From positions 2,838,796-2,902,795 of the forward strand of contig NZ_JAMTCI010000001.1 in assembly GCF_024171765.1 (NCBI RefSeq): 64,000 bases of DNA. Reading direction: 5' to 3'. This document shows positions 25,132-34,088 of the stretch, piece after piece; position 1 is the stretch's first letter, and every line of letters begins with the position of its first letter. The notes under the pieces were generated by a model. It did no database searches. It had not been told where the DNA came from and worked only from the letters and a program-made list of their open reading frames with translations. Source of the DNA: Williamsia deligens (lineage in GTDB: Bacteria; Actinomycetota; Actinomycetes; Mycobacteriales; Mycobacteriaceae). Both the position numbers and the translations under genes were made by a program.

Positions 25132-25539
25132 ATGACATTCCCCCCGATGGACAAGCAGGGCCCGCCGGCGGGGCCGCAGAACGACACGTTCTACGCCGCC
25201 GTGATGGGGCAGGAGTGGGGCCCGATGGGCTACCACGATCTGGCCGGGTTGGTCCGGTCCGGTCAGGTCCGCGCCGAGACCCAGGTGCGGACCGCCACGA
25301 GCACCTGGTTCCCGGTCACGCAGGTGCCCGGCCTGTTCTCCGACAAGGACTGGCTGACCACCGTGATCATCTCGTTCTTCCTCGGCGGCCTGGGCATCGA
25401 CCGTTTCTGGCTCGGCTACACCGGCCTCGGGATCCTCAAGCTCATCACCTGCGGCGGGTTCGGCGTGTGGGCGCTGATCGACTTCATCCTGATCCTGCTG
25501 CGCAAGGTCCCCGACTCGAACGGTGTGCCCCTGCGGTGA
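25132..25539 (+). CDS. TM2-domain membrane protein with N-terminal GYF_2-like domain
   Basis: 135 residues. Residues ~14-70 form a GYF_2-like domain (TFYAAVMGQEWGPMGYHDLAGLVRSGQV...TWFPVTQVPGLF), followed by a TM2 domain with two helices: VIISFFLGGLGIDRFWLGYTGLGILKL and CGGFGVWALIDFILIL. TAATCT at 25119-25124 stands seven bases before the ATG, so a leaderless transcript is expected. The downstream DUF2752 gene overlaps by GTGA. Function unknown; TM2 proteins with this layout are common in actinobacteria. Confidence 0.88.
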   Translation: MTFPPMDKQGPPAGPQNDTFYAAVMGQEWGPMGYHDLAGLVRSGQVRAETQVRTATSTWFPVTQVPGLFSDKDWLTTVIISFFLGGLGIDRFWLGYTGLGILKLITCGGFGVWALIDFILILLRKVPDSNGVPLR

Positions 25540-25985
25540 CCACCGCCGAGACGCGATCCGCGCCGCGTGGATCGGTGCGGACGACCGCTCTCGCCGCGGC
25601 GGTCGGGGCCGGGGCGGTCGTGGCGGCGGCCGTGATCCCGACGAGCGTCGTGGGAAACGGGCCGGTCCTGTGCCCGTTCCGGCTCGTGACCGGACTGCCG
25701 TGCCCGGGGTGTGGTCTGACGCGGAGCTGGGTGGCCGTCGCGCACGGTGATGTCGCGTCGGCGTTCTCCGACAACGCCTTCGGGCCGATCAGCTTCACCG
25801 CCGTCGTGGCGATGACCGTCGCGGCCGCGGTGCTGGCACTCGTGGCGCCGGCCCGGATCGGCGTCCTCGCCGCCGTCGCGCGCAGTCGTGTGGTCTACTC
25901 CGTAGCCGCGGTGTGGGTGGTCTACGGCATCGTGCGCGCGGTCGACGCGGCCGCCGGGATCGGCTGGTTCCCTGCCGTCACCTGA
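25536..25985 (+). CDS. DUF2752 membrane protein
   Basis: 149-residue membrane protein with three to four hydrophobic helices and the DUF2752 hallmark CPFRLVTGLPCPGCGLTRS (residues ~49-67), whose cysteines may bind metal or form a disulfide. The GTG at 25536 overlaps the TM2 stop, which sets the start. TM2 and DUF2752 genes are often neighbours in actinobacteria, implying a joint envelope role. No activity known. It ends four bases before the convergent MBL gene. Confidence 0.87.
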   Translation: MTTAETRSAPRGSVRTTALAAAVGAGAVVAAAVIPTSVVGNGPVLCPFRLVTGLPCPGCGLTRSWVAVAHGDVASAFSDNAFGPISFTAVVAMTVAAAVLALVAPARIGVLAAVARSRVVYSVAAVWVVYGIVRAVDAAAGIGWFPAVT

Positions 25986-25989
25986 TCGC

Positions 25990-26649
25990 TCAGACCTCGA
26001 GCGCGTTCTCCTTGTCGAGCGTGCGCCAGTCGGTGTCGGACCCCTTCAGTCCCTCCAGCATCGACAGGTACGCGCCCCGACCGCCGTCGGACAGGACGGC
26101 CTCGTGGATCGGGAATGCAGCGCGCGGTCCGACGGCCCGCAGGAAGTCGGCGCCCTCGCTCAGCTTCATCCACGGTGCGGCGGTGGGGATCGCGAGGACG
26201 TCGATGTGCTCCTCGGGGACGAACAACGCGTCGCCCGGGTGCATGAGCTTGCCGGGGGTCGCGTCGTCACCGAGCAGGTAGGCGACGTTGTCGATCTGGG
26301 GGATGTCCGGGTGGATGATCGCGTGCTTGCCGCCGCGGATCCGCGCGGTGACCGAGCCGATCGCGAACTCGTCGCCCGGTTGCGCCGCCGTCCACGTCCC
26401 GGCCACGTCGTCACCGTTGAGCTGCTCGGTGGTCTGCGGGTCGGCGTAGAGGACGGCGTCGGGGTTGGCGGCGACGAGGTCGGGGAGGCGGTCGACGTCG
26501 ACGTGGTCGAAGTGCTGATGCGTGATCAGGATGGCGTCGAGTCCGGTGATCCCGGCGAAACCGTCGGAGAAGACACCCGGGTCGAACAGGACTGTGGTGC
26601 CGTCGATCTCGACGAGGATGCAGGAGTGGCCGAAGTGTGTGACGCGCAT
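25990..26649 (-). CDS. Metallo-beta-lactamase-fold hydrolase (UlaG-like)
   Basis: 219-residue MBL-fold protein of the short UlaG/YtxM-like class. The zinc motif is THQHFDHVD (residues ~43-51), a normal HxHxDH. Further ligands are likely in GGKHAIIHPD and in FPIHEAVLSD. No RNA- or lactam-specific domain is attached. Such proteins act on phosphoesters or lactones; the substrate is undetermined. MRVTHFGHSCILVE is the expected N-terminal strand, supporting this start. Confidence 0.88.
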   Translation of the reverse strand: MRVTHFGHSCILVEIDGTTVLFDPGVFSDGFAGITGLDAILITHQHFDHVDVDRLPDLVAANPDAVLYADPQTTEQLNGDDVAGTWTAAQPGDEFAIGSVTARIRGGKHAIIHPDIPQIDNVAYLLGDDATPGKLMHPGDALFVPEEHIDVLAIPTAAPWMKLSEGADFLRAVGPRAAFPIHEAVLSDGGRGAYLSMLEGLKGSDTDWRTLDKENALEV

Positions 26650-26707
26650 GATCCGAGCCTAGTCACGGACCACCCGCCGGGGGAGCGGTCGGCGATCCGC
26701 GGCGAAC

Positions 26708-26743
26708 ACGCGAACCCGCGCCGTGCTCGACGCGGGTTCGCGT
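26708..26743 (-). terminator. Hairpin downstream of hisN
   Basis: ACGCGAACCCGCG (26708-26720) and CGCGGGTTCGCGT (26731-26743) form a perfect 13-bp stem with a 10-base loop. It starts 23 bases after the hisN stop codon. Likely ends the hisN transcript. Confidence 0.75.
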
Positions 26744-26766
26744 GACGGGCGCGGGTCGATCCCGGA

Positions 26767-27552
26767 TCAGGCGCGCAGCGCCTCCAGGACCCCGGCGTGG
26801 AGGTGCCCGTTGGTGGCGACAGCGCTCCCGCCGTGTGGTCCGGGTGTCCCGTCGAGTGCGGTGAACTGCCCGCCCGCCTCGCGGACGAGGACATCGACCG
26901 CCGCGAGGTCCCACAGCGACACCTCCGGCTCGACGGCGATGTCGACCGCGCCCTCGGCTACGAGGCAGTAGTGGAAGAAGTCGCCGTAGCCGCGGACGCG
27001 CCACACGGCGTCGGTGAGATCGAGGAACCGCTCCCGCAGCCCGCGCTCGGCCCAACCACTCAGACTCGCGAACGACAGGCTCGCCGACGACACCTGCGCG
27101 ACACCCGACACCGCGATCGGGCGCGCCACGCCGTCGATCCCGCGGGCGTGGGCGCCCTCACCGGCACCGGCCCACCATCGACGTCGCAGAGCCGGCGCCG
27201 ACACGACACCGACCGTCGGCGTGCCGTCGACGACGAGCGAGATGAGCGTCGCCCACACCGGCACGCCGCGGACGAAGTTCTTGGTGCCGTCGATCGGGTC
27301 GATGACCCACTGACGTCCCTGCAGGACCGCATCGCCGCCGAACTCCTCGCCCAGGACGGCATCGTCGGGACGTTGCGCGCCGAGCACGTCACGCAGGCGT
27401 CGCTCGGTCTCGAGGTCGGCGTCGGAGACCGGGGTGAGATCGGGTTTGTCGTCGACGCGGAGGTCGATCGCACCGAACCTCGGGAGGGTCAGGGAGTCGG
27501 CCAGGTCCGCCAGCTCCAGTGCGAGCCGCAGGTCATCCGAGGTCGAAGGCAT
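26767..27552 (-). CDS. hisN: Histidinol-phosphatase, inositol monophosphatase fold
   Basis: 261-residue Mg-dependent phosphatase. Metal motifs are [16 protein letters not shown] (residues ~82-91) and [10 protein letters not shown]. The length and the [14 protein letters not shown] stretch agree with actinobacterial HisN, which removes phosphate from histidinol phosphate in histidine synthesis. In M. tuberculosis the HisN gene (Rv3137) lies close to fadE24/fadE23, and here it is 4 kb from that pair, which supports the call. The ATG at 27552 is chosen by family length. A general inositol-phosphatase role cannot be excluded. Confidence 0.85.
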   Translation of the reverse strand: MPSTSDDLRLALELADLADSLTLPRFGAIDLRVDDKPDLTPVSDADLETERRLRDVLGAQRPDDAVLGEEFGGDAVLQGRQWVIDPIDGTKNFVRGVPVWATLISLVVDGTPTVGVVSAPALRRRWWAGAGEGAHARGIDGVARPIAVSGVAQVSSASLSFASLSGWAERGLRERFLDLTDAVWRVRGYGDFFHYCLVAEGAVDIAVEPEVSLWDLAAVDVLVREAGGQFTALDGTPGPHGGSAVATNGHLHAGVLEALRA

Positions 27553-27604
27553 GCCCGGTACGGTAGAAGACACGCTGATCCGGGCGTGCGAGAGGAGGTC
27601 CGCG

Positions 27605-27997
27605 GTGCTCTCCATCGCGTTCACGATCATGTTCGCCGCCCTGCTGGTGGTTCTCGTCCTGCAGTGGCAGCGCGGTCGCCGCGCAGGTGGCGGCGCGGCC
27701 GCGGGCGGCGGCGGTCTGTTCGGGGGCGGGACAGCCGGCTTCGTCGAGGGCACGCTCACCGTCACCGGTGTGTCCGACCCCGCGGAGCAGGGCGACAAGA
27801 ACGGCGACATGTTCTGCACCGTCTCGGGCACCATCATCGGCCCCGACACCGCGCCGACCGACGTCTACGGGCATCTCGTGCTCGGTGCCGACAACCCGTG
27901 GCCGAAGATCGGCACCGACATCCCCGTCGTCTACAGGCCGGGCAAGGCCGAGACCAGCTGGCGCTTCGGATCACTGCAGGTCCCGCCGGCGGCGTGA
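27605..27997 (+). CDS. Membrane-anchored hypothetical protein
   Basis: 130 residues, not assignable to a known enzyme. An N-terminal helix ([20 protein letters not shown]) is followed by a basic RGRRAGG stop-transfer patch, a glycine linker and a ~75-residue beta-rich domain ([15 protein letters not shown]...[24 protein letters not shown]). AGGAGGT five bases before the GTG at 27605 fixes the start. It is divergent from hisN and precedes prfB by 58 bases. The domain probably lies in the cytoplasm given the basic residues after the helix. Confidence 0.75.
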   Translation: MLSIAFTIMFAALLVVLVLQWQRGRRAGGGAAAGGGGLFGGGTAGFVEGTLTVTGVSDPAEQGDKNGDMFCTVSGTIIGPDTAPTDVYGHLVLGADNPWPKIGTDIPVVYRPGKAETSWRFGSLQVPPAA

Positions 27998-28055
27998 CCC
28001 GCGCGACCCCGCCACAGGACGGACACGGCGGGCGGAACCAGTAGCCTGGTCCACC

Positions 28056-29171
28056 GTGCAGCCTGACGTCGCGACCGACATCGAGAACCTCGACACCACC
28101 CTGACCACGGTGGAGAAGGTCATCGACCTCGAGGAGCTCCGTCGACGCATCGACGAGCTCGAGCACGAGGCGGCCGACCCCGAGCTCTGGAACGACCAGG
28201 ACAACGCGCAGAAGGTGACCAGCGAGCTGTCCCATGCGCAGACCGAGTTCCGGCGCGTGACCGAGCTCCGCAGCCGTCTCGACGACCTGCCCGTCCTCTA
28301 CGAGCTCGCCGAGGACGAGGAGGGTGACGCCCAGACCGCCGGCATCGCCGACGCCGACGCCGAGCGCGCCTCGCTCCGCGCCGACATCGAGGCGATGGAG
28401 GTCAAGACGATGCTCGCGGGTGAGTACGACCAGCGTGACGCGCTGGTCAACATCCGCTCGGGCGCGGGCGGCGTCGACGCCGCCGACTGGGCGGAGATGC
28501 TCATGCGCATGTACATCCGCTGGGCGGAGAAGCACCAGTACGGCGTCGAGGTCTACGACACCTCCTACGCCGAGGAGGCGGGCCTGAAGTCGGCGACCTT
28601 CGCGGTGAAGGCCCCCTACATGTACGGCACCCTCTCGGTCGAGATGGGCACCCACCGCCTCGTCCGGATCAGCCCGTTCGACAACCAGGGCCGCCGCCAG
28701 ACGTCGTTCGCCGAGGTGGAGGTCCTGCCCGTCGTGGAGACCACCGACCACATCGACATCGACGAGAACGACCTGCGGGTCGACGTGTACCGCTCGTCGG
28801 GTCCCGGCGGGCAGTCGGTCAACACGACCGACTCGGCCGTGCGTCTGACCCACATCCCGACCGGCATCGTCGTCACCTGTCAGAACGAGAAGAGCCAGCT
28901 GCAGAACAAGGTCGCGGCGATGAAGGTGCTGCAGGCCAAGCTGCTGGAGGTCAAGCGCAAGGAGGAGCGCGCCGAGATGGACGCCCTCAAGGGCGACGGT
29001 GGTTCCAGCTGGGGCAACCAGATGCGCTCCTACGTGCTGCACCCGTATCAGATGGTGAAGGACCTGCGGACCGAGTACGAGGTCAACAACCCGTCGGCCG
29101 TGCTCGACGGCGACATCGACGGCTTCATCGAGTCGGGCATCCGCTGGCGGATGGCCACGGCCCAGAGCTGA
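28056..29171 (+). CDS. prfB: Peptide chain release factor 2
   Basis: 371-residue RF2, which ends translation at UGA and UAA. The anticodon-like tripeptide SPF is in [17 protein letters not shown] and the catalytic GGQ in [17 protein letters not shown]. There is no internal UGA/programmed frameshift near codon 25: the frame is continuous from the GTG, as usual for actinobacteria. TAGCCT at 28042-28047 lies eight bases before the GTG, suggesting a leaderless transcript. It begins the conserved prfB-ftsEX-smpB block. Confidence 0.97.
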   Translation: MQPDVATDIENLDTTLTTVEKVIDLEELRRRIDELEHEAADPELWNDQDNAQKVTSELSHAQTEFRRVTELRSRLDDLPVLYELAEDEEGDAQTAGIADADAERASLRADIEAMEVKTMLAGEYDQRDALVNIRSGAGGVDAADWAEMLMRMYIRWAEKHQYGVEVYDTSYAEEAGLKSATFAVKAPYMYGTLSVEMGTHRLVRISPFDNQGRRQTSFAEVEVLPVVETTDHIDIDENDLRVDVYRSSGPGGQSVNTTDSAVRLTHIPTGIVVTCQNEKSQLQNKVAAMKVLQAKLLEVKRKEERAEMDALKGDGGSSWGNQMRSYVLHPYQMVKDLRTEYEVNNPSAVLDGDIDGFIESGIRWRMATAQS

Positions 29172-29224
29172 CCGACGGCCCAGAACTGACCAACGGCCCA
29201 GAAACCGATGGCCGAGAACTGATC
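29157..29224 (+). repeat. 18-bp tandem repeats across the prfB stop codon
   Basis: ACGGCCCAGAGCTGACCG (29157-29174) holds the last prfB codons and stop. It is followed directly by ACGGCCCAGAACTGACCA (29175-29192), then ACGGCCCAGAAAC (29193-29205) and a degenerate GGCCGAGAACTGATCC. The later copies keep in-line TGA triplets. Looks like slippage duplication of the gene end. Confidence 0.75.
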
Positions 29225-29247
29225 CACACCGAACCGAGAGGAGACCC

Positions 29248-30222
29248 GTGCACGACGTCCTGTTCCTCGCGGTCGGATCCCCGCCCGGCACCGACCGACT
29301 GATCCGCGCGCTGTCGCTGCAGGGTCTGCAGATCGTCCTGTTCGTCCTGGGTGCGCTGATCCTGACCCGCTTCATCCAGTGGGTGACGTCACGCATCACG
29401 ACCCGCATCGACCGCAGCTTCCAGGAGAACGACGAGCTCGTGCGGTCGGAGACCGCCAAGCACCGTCACTCCCTGGCGCAGGTGATCGCCTGGGTGGCGA
29501 TCGTGATCGTCTACATCATCGCGGCGTTCAACATCATCAAGGCGCTGGGCGTCCCGATCACCGGCTTCGTCGCACCCGCGACCGTCCTCGGTGCCGCACT
29601 CGGTTTCGGTGCCCAGCGCGTGGTGCAGGACCTGCTCGCCGGGTTCTTCATCATCACCGAGAAGCAGTACGGCTTCGGTGACGTCGTCGAGCTCGCGGTG
29701 GTCGGGTCCACCGAGACCGCCAAGGGCACCGTCGAGGACGTCACCCTGCGCATCACCAAGATCCGCTCGTCCGACGGCGAGGTGATCACGGTCCCGAACG
29801 GCCAGATCGTCAAGGCGATCAACCTGTCCAAGGACTGGGCCCGCTCCGTCGTCGACATCCCGTTGCCCGTCGGTGCGGACATGGGCCGGGTGAACGACCT
29901 GCTCAGCACGGTGGGGCAGCAGACCTTCGCCGACCCGCGGATGCGGCCCCTGCTCCTCGACGAGCCGTCGTCGATGGGTGTCACCGACGTCGAACTCGAC
30001 AACCTCACCGTCCGCATGGTCGCGCGCACCCTGCCGGGCAAGCAGTTCGAGGTCAGCCGAGACCTGCGCGCCCGCATCGTCCGCTCGTTCGGTCGCGCCG
30101 GCATCGCGCTCGCGCAGGGCGAGCGGATCGAGACCGGGGCGATGACCCCGTCCGGGGTGGGTGAGGCCCGTACCGACCCCGACCGCACCTCCGACCCCGA
30201 GACCTCGAGGCAGACCTCATGA
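29248..30222 (+). CDS. Mechanosensitive ion channel, MscS family
   Basis: 324-residue small-conductance mechanosensitive channel. Three hydrophobic helices are evident; the third, pore-lining helix reads VLGAALGFGAQRVVQDLLAGFFIITEKQYGFGDVV, a glycine/alanine-rich MscS hallmark. The cytoplasmic beta domain follows (ITVPNGQIVKAINLSKDW) and a Pro/Asp/Thr-rich tail of ~35 residues ends it. It relieves osmotic downshock. GAGAGGAGACCC precedes the GTG. The next gene overlaps by ATGA, so the two are coupled. Confidence 0.93.
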   Translation: MHDVLFLAVGSPPGTDRLIRALSLQGLQIVLFVLGALILTRFIQWVTSRITTRIDRSFQENDELVRSETAKHRHSLAQVIAWVAIVIVYIIAAFNIIKALGVPITGFVAPATVLGAALGFGAQRVVQDLLAGFFIITEKQYGFGDVVELAVVGSTETAKGTVEDVTLRITKIRSSDGEVITVPNGQIVKAINLSKDWARSVVDIPLPVGADMGRVNDLLSTVGQQTFADPRMRPLLLDEPSSMGVTDVELDNLTVRMVARTLPGKQFEVSRDLRARIVRSFGRAGIALAQGERIETGAMTPSGVGEARTDPDRTSDPETSRQTS

Positions 30223-30677
30223 GCCGCGACGAGAACCCGACCGGAACAGAGCACACCCCCGACGCCGAGCCGAAGCGCTCGTGGTGGGCGCGCATCCCGC
30301 GACACCTGTTCGGCGGTCGCGTCCGCACCACGACCGCGGTGATGGTCCTGCTGTTCGTCGGGCTGCTGGCCCTCTACGGACAACGGGTCGACCACTACGC
30401 GTCCGTGGACGCCGAGAAGGCCGCGACCAGCGTCGTTCCCCGCACGACGCCGAGCACCACCGAGGAGTACGTCCCCGAGACCACGTACTCGTCGACGCGA
30501 CGCTCGACCTCCACGACGCCGTCGGTCACCTCGACGGAACCGACGACCACCGGCACCGAACCGGGCACCGGTCAGACCGAGACCGCTCCGACGACGACCA
30601 CCGGCGGGCTGCAGTTCCCCACCATCCCTGGCCTGCAGTTCCCCGGTCAGACACCCACCACCGCGCCCGCCCGGTGA
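30219..30677 (+). CDS. Single-pass membrane protein with Thr-rich outer tail
   Basis: 152 residues, no recognised domain. A cytoplasmic part (~40 residues; KRSWWARIPRHLFGGRVR) leads to one transmembrane helix (TAVMVLLFVGLLALYG) and a ~95-residue exterior segment made almost entirely of Thr, Ser, Pro and Glu, ending in two LQFPGQTP-like repeats (GLQFPTIPGLQFPGQTP). The tail is probably O-mannosylated or spans the wall. It overlaps mscS and precedes ftsE; similar small genes occur here in relatives, so a divisome or envelope role is possible. Confidence 0.8.
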   Translation: MSRDENPTGTEHTPDAEPKRSWWARIPRHLFGGRVRTTTAVMVLLFVGLLALYGQRVDHYASVDAEKAATSVVPRTTPSTTEEYVPETTYSSTRRSTSTTPSVTSTEPTTTGTEPGTGQTETAPTTTTGGLQFPTIPGLQFPGQTPTTAPAR

Positions 30678-30737
30678 CGCGCGCGGGCGGCGTCGGGGTC
30701 CCGGGGGCCCGGTCCCGCCGTGGCTACACTGGCCGCC

Positions 30738-31424
30738 GTGATCAGCCTCGACAACGTCACGATGAAGTACAAGAACTCGGGGAGACCGGCGCTGCAGGGG
30801 CTGTCGTTGGAGGTCGAGAAGGGTGAGTTCGCCTTTCTGATCGGCCCCTCCGGGTCGGGCAAGTCGACGTTCTTCCGCCTTCTGCTGAAGGAGGACAAGC
30901 CCACCGCCGGCGACATCCACGTGGGTCAGTTCCACGTCACGAAGTTGCCAAGCCGCCGTGTACCGCTCCTGCGGCAGTCCATCGGATGCGTGTTCCAGGA
31001 CTTCCGGCTGCTGCAGCAGAAGTCCGTCGCCGACAACGTCGCGTTCGCCCTCGAGGTGATCGGAAAGCCCCGGACCACGATCGAGAAGGTGGTGCCCGAG
31101 GTGCTCGAGTACGTCGGGCTCGCCGGCAAGGCCGATCGCATGCCGACGGAGCTGTCGGGCGGCGAGATGCAGCGCGTCGCGATCGCCCGCGCCATCGCGA
31201 ACCGGCCGCTGCTGCTGCTGGCCGACGAGCCGACCGGCAACCTCGACCCGACCACCAGTGAGGAGATCGTGGACGTGCTCGACCGCGTCAACCGGCGGGG
31301 GACCACCGTCGTGATGGCCACCCACGACCGCCACATCGTCGACGCCATGCGGCGCCGGGTCCTCGAGTTCGACCTCGGGCGACTCGTCCGCGACGACCAG
31401 CGCGGCGTCTACGGGGTCGGCTGA
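30738..31424 (+). CDS. ftsE: Cell-division ABC transporter ATPase FtsE
   Basis: 228-residue ATP-binding subunit. Walker A is GPSGSGKST (residues ~35-43), the signature LSGGEMQR, Walker [14 protein letters not shown], and the H-loop ATHD. With FtsX it links cytokinesis to peptidoglycan hydrolases outside. TACACT at 30725-30730 lies seven bases before the GTG at 30738, giving a leaderless mRNA and favouring this start over the one six codons upstream. ftsX overlaps by one base (TGATG). Confidence 0.97.
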   Translation: MISLDNVTMKYKNSGRPALQGLSLEVEKGEFAFLIGPSGSGKSTFFRLLLKEDKPTAGDIHVGQFHVTKLPSRRVPLLRQSIGCVFQDFRLLQQKSVADNVAFALEVIGKPRTTIEKVVPEVLEYVGLAGKADRMPTELSGGEMQRVAIARAIANRPLLLLADEPTGNLDPTTSEEIVDVLDRVNRRGTTVVMATHDRHIVDAMRRRVLEFDLGRLVRDDQRGVYGVG

Positions 31425-32329
31425 TGCGCGCGAGTTTCATCGTCAGCGAGGTCCTCAACGGTCTCCGACGCAACATCACCATGTTCGCCGCGATGGTGCT
31501 GACCACGGCCATCACGCTGGCGATGTTCGGTGGCGGGTTGCTGGTGGTGCAGATGGCCGACAAGAGCCGCGACATCTTCCTCGACCGCGTCGAGATGCAG
31601 TTCTTCGTCTCCGACCAGGTGGCCGACGCCGATCCGGAGTGCCGGGCCGACCCGTGTGCCGCGCTGCGCACCCGCATCGAGAAGACCGACGGGGTGGAGT
31701 CGGTGCAGTACATCGACCGCGCGGCGGCCTTCCGGGACGCGAAGACGAAGACGTTCGCCAATGATCCCGACCTGGCCTCGATGATCCGCGAGAACACCCT
31801 GCCCGCGTCGTTCAAGGTCCGGGTCTCCGACGCGAACCGGTTCGGGCCCGTGCTCGACGAGTTCCGCACCGCCCCGGGCATCGACGGTGTGCTCGACCAG
31901 CGGGAGCTGGTGAAACGCATCTTCAGCGTCCTCGACGGTGCCCGCAACGCCGCGTTCACCGTCGCCCTCGTCCTCGCGTTCGCGGCCGTCCTGCTCATCG
32001 CGAACACGGTGCAGATCGCCGCGTACACGCGGCGTACCGAGGTCGGCATCATGCGTCTGGTGGGTGCGACGCGCTGGTACACCCAGCTGCCGTTCCTGTT
32101 GGAGGCGGTCGTGTCCGCGGTGATCGGCTCGGTGATCGCCATCGCGGGGCTGTTCGCGGCGAAGGTGCTGTTCTTCGACCGCGCGCTCGGTGACCTCTAC
32201 GGGGTGAACATCCTCGCGCGGATCACCATGGGCGACGTGGTCTTCGTCTCGCCGTGGCTGCTGCTGGCGGGGCTCGGCCTCGCGACCGTCACCGGCTACG
32301 CGACCCTGCGGTTCTACGTGCGGATCTGA
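31424..32329 (+). CDS. ftsX: Cell-division ABC transporter permease FtsX
   Basis: 301-residue permease with four transmembrane helices: residues ~22-42, ~175-195 (TVALVLAFAAVLLIANTVQIAA), ~225-245 and ~268-288. The large extracellular loop between helices 1 and 2 (about residues 45-165) contains a CRADPC pair, likely a disulfide. In mycobacteria this loop binds the hydrolase RipC; the GH25, Rpf and amidase genes here could be partners, but that is speculation. Its start overlaps the ftsE stop. Confidence 0.97.
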   Translation: MRASFIVSEVLNGLRRNITMFAAMVLTTAITLAMFGGGLLVVQMADKSRDIFLDRVEMQFFVSDQVADADPECRADPCAALRTRIEKTDGVESVQYIDRAAAFRDAKTKTFANDPDLASMIRENTLPASFKVRVSDANRFGPVLDEFRTAPGIDGVLDQRELVKRIFSVLDGARNAAFTVALVLAFAAVLLIANTVQIAAYTRRTEVGIMRLVGATRWYTQLPFLLEAVVSAVIGSVIAIAGLFAAKVLFFDRALGDLYGVNILARITMGDVVFVSPWLLLAGLGLATVTGYATLRFYVRI

Positions 32330-32338
32330 CCGGGTCCG

Positions 32339-32869
32339 TCAGGCACGACCGTCGTCGAGCGGCCGCTCGAACAGCACGATCCGCATGTCGCGACCGAACT
32401 GCGCGGGTAGATCCGCCTCGCGCAGCACGGTGAAACCCAGCGACCGGTAGTAGTCGACCATCGTCGTGTTGTGCGCCGCGGTGTCCAGGCGCAGGAGGTC
32501 GTACCCGGCCGCTGTTGTCGCGTCGGCGGCCCACTCGATCAGCGCCCGCCCCCACCCGTGGCCGGCGTGGTCGCGGCGGACCATCAGCCCGTGCACGTAC
32601 CCGGCAGGCGCGTCGTCGTCGCCCCAGAAGTCCGGGTCCGACCACGACAGCCGCACGCACGCGACCACCTCGCCGTCGAGCTCGGCGACATGCCATTCAC
32701 CCCGACGCGCCCCGTCGGCGACCTGCGGGACGGTGATCTCGCCCTCCTGCCACTGGTTCACGCCGGTCGCGGCGAGCCAGCGCGCCAGCCCGTCGCGGAG
32801 GTCGACGATCGCGGCCGCGTCGTCCGGGGTGGCGACGCGCGGCGGGGGGAGCGGGAGACGGTCGGGCAC
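32339..32869 (-). CDS. GNAT-family acetyltransferase
   Basis: 176-residue Gcn5-related N-acetyltransferase. The acetyl-CoA loop is VRRDHAGHGWGRALIEWA (motif A, Q/RxxGxG/A form) preceded by YVHGLMV; LRLDTAAHNTTMVDYYRSLGF is motif B. The GTG at 32869 is chosen since TAGCAT (32877-32882 on the minus strand) lies seven bases upstream and the residues upstream of it look non-coding. Acceptor unknown. Convergent with ftsX by ten bases. Confidence 0.87.
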   Translation of the reverse strand: MPDRLPLPPPRVATPDDAAAIVDLRDGLARWLAATGVNQWQEGEITVPQVADGARRGEWHVAELDGEVVACVRLSWSDPDFWGDDDAPAGYVHGLMVRRDHAGHGWGRALIEWAADATTAAGYDLLRLDTAAHNTTMVDYYRSLGFTVLREADLPAQFGRDMRIVLFERPLDDGRA

Positions 32870-32975
32870 GCACCGGATGCTAAAGGATTCGCCGGTGCGG
32901 TCCGGCGCTGCGTAGGCTGGACCGTCGACCCGGGGACGACCCCGGAGTCGAGATCGCGACAGGAGGAGGTGCACC

Positions 32976-33452
32976 GTGGTGAAGGAGAAGGGCCGCAAGG
33001 CCATCGCGACCAACCGCAAGGCGCGCCACCTCTACACGATCCTCGACGTCTACGAGGCGGGCATCGCGCTGGTGGGCACCGAGGTGAAGGCGCTGCGCGA
33101 CGGCAAGGCGTCCCTCGTCGACGCCTTCGCCACCATCGACGACGGCGAGGTGTGGCTGCGAGGCCTGCACATCGGCGAGTACGGCAGCGGCAGCTGGACC
33201 AACCACGCCCCGCGGCGCAACCGGAAGCTGTTGATGCACCGCAAGGAGATCGACGGGCTCATCGGCGTCATGCAGACGCAGAACGTGACGCTGGTGCCGC
33301 TGTCGATGTACTTCAGCGACGGCAAGGTGAAGGTCGAGCTGGCCCTCGCCCGCGGCAAGCAGGCGCACGACAAGCGCCGCGACATCGCCGAGCGCGACGC
33401 CCGCCGTGACGTGATCCGCGAGATCGGTCGCCGGGTCAAGGGGATGGGCTGA
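32976..33452 (+). CDS. smpB: SsrA-binding protein
   Basis: 158-residue SmpB, which carries tmRNA to stalled ribosomes. The beta-barrel motifs are [29 protein letters not shown] and [22 protein letters not shown]; the basic C-terminal tail ([19 protein letters not shown]) enters the empty mRNA channel. AGGAGGT five bases before the GTG at 32976 sets the start. Its RNA partner ssrA is encoded 114 bases downstream, the usual actinobacterial order. Confidence 0.97.
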   Translation: MVKEKGRKAIATNRKARHLYTILDVYEAGIALVGTEVKALRDGKASLVDAFATIDDGEVWLRGLHIGEYGSGSWTNHAPRRNRKLLMHRKEIDGLIGVMQTQNVTLVPLSMYFSDGKVKVELALARGKQAHDKRRDIAERDARRDVIREIGRRVKGMG

Positions 33453-33566
33453 CACCCACGCAGGATCGGCGCCGGGAGCAGACTGAGCCGCGAAACGGGA
33501 ATGATCTCTCGGTCGTCGCTTGTTAGACTGTCTTGCCTGCCGCGTCAGCGCGGTGGGTCCTACAAC

Positions 33567-33934
33567 GGGGCTGAACGGTTTCGACTGCGTGCGTCGATGT
33601 AGGGGAAGCGTGCCGGTGCAGGCTAGAGACCACCGTAAGCGTCATAGCAACCAATTAAGCGCCGATTCCAATCAGCGCGACTTCGCACTCGCCGCCTGAG
33701 CGAGTGTGAGTCTGTCGGCCCGGGTGTGCTCCCGCCCCGGGTACCGGCATCATCAAGGGGGCTCACCGTCCGGCTCGGTCGCGGAGTCGGACGGGACAAC
33801 CAACAGCGACTGGGATCGTCATCCTGGCTCGTCCGTGTGACCAGGAGATCCGAGTAGAGGCATAGCGGACTGCGCACGGAGAAGCCCTGCTGACACGACG
33901 AAGGACCCGGGTTCGATTCCCGGCAGCTCCACCC
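33567..33934 (+). ncRNA. ssrA: Transfer-messenger RNA
   Basis: About 368 bases. The 5' end GGGGCTG pairs with the 3' CAGCTCC to form the acceptor stem, and the T-arm GGGTTCGATTCCC is intact. The tag frame begins at 33661 (resume codon GCC) and reads ADSNQRDFALAA, stopping at TGA 33697-33699; the tag resembles other Mycobacteriales (for example ADSHQRDYALAA). CCA is not fully encoded, so the exact 3' end is uncertain by a few bases. Confidence 0.95.
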
Positions 33935-33935
33935 C

Positions 33936-33973
33936 AGAGCCGCCCACCTGCACCAGTGCAGGTGGGCGGCTCT
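33936..33973 (+). terminator. Strong hairpin downstream of ssrA
   Basis: An 18-base arm beginning AGAGCCGCCCACC is followed by an exact inverted copy ending GGTGGGCGGCTCT, separated by two bases (the top pairs would open as a loop). It directly follows the tmRNA 3' end and is the likely ssrA terminator. Confidence 0.88.
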
Positions 33974-34088
33974 CGTCGTAGGGGCATGTCGTGCGAACGC
34001 ACGTATCCCCGTCGGCGCCGTTACGGCGGTCACGGCAAACACAACGAACCGGTCACGCGAATCCGTTTGCCGAACAAAGGGTCACCCG

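Noticed and set aside
28056-28140. Programmed frameshift in prfB
   Set aside because: Many bacteria have one near codon 25; here the frame is uninterrupted and no internal TGA is present.
32510-33450. Long arginine/alanine/glycine-rich frames beside smpB and many other genes
   Set aside because: These are other-frame shadows typical of high-GC DNA; their composition and lack of family motifs show they are not proteins.
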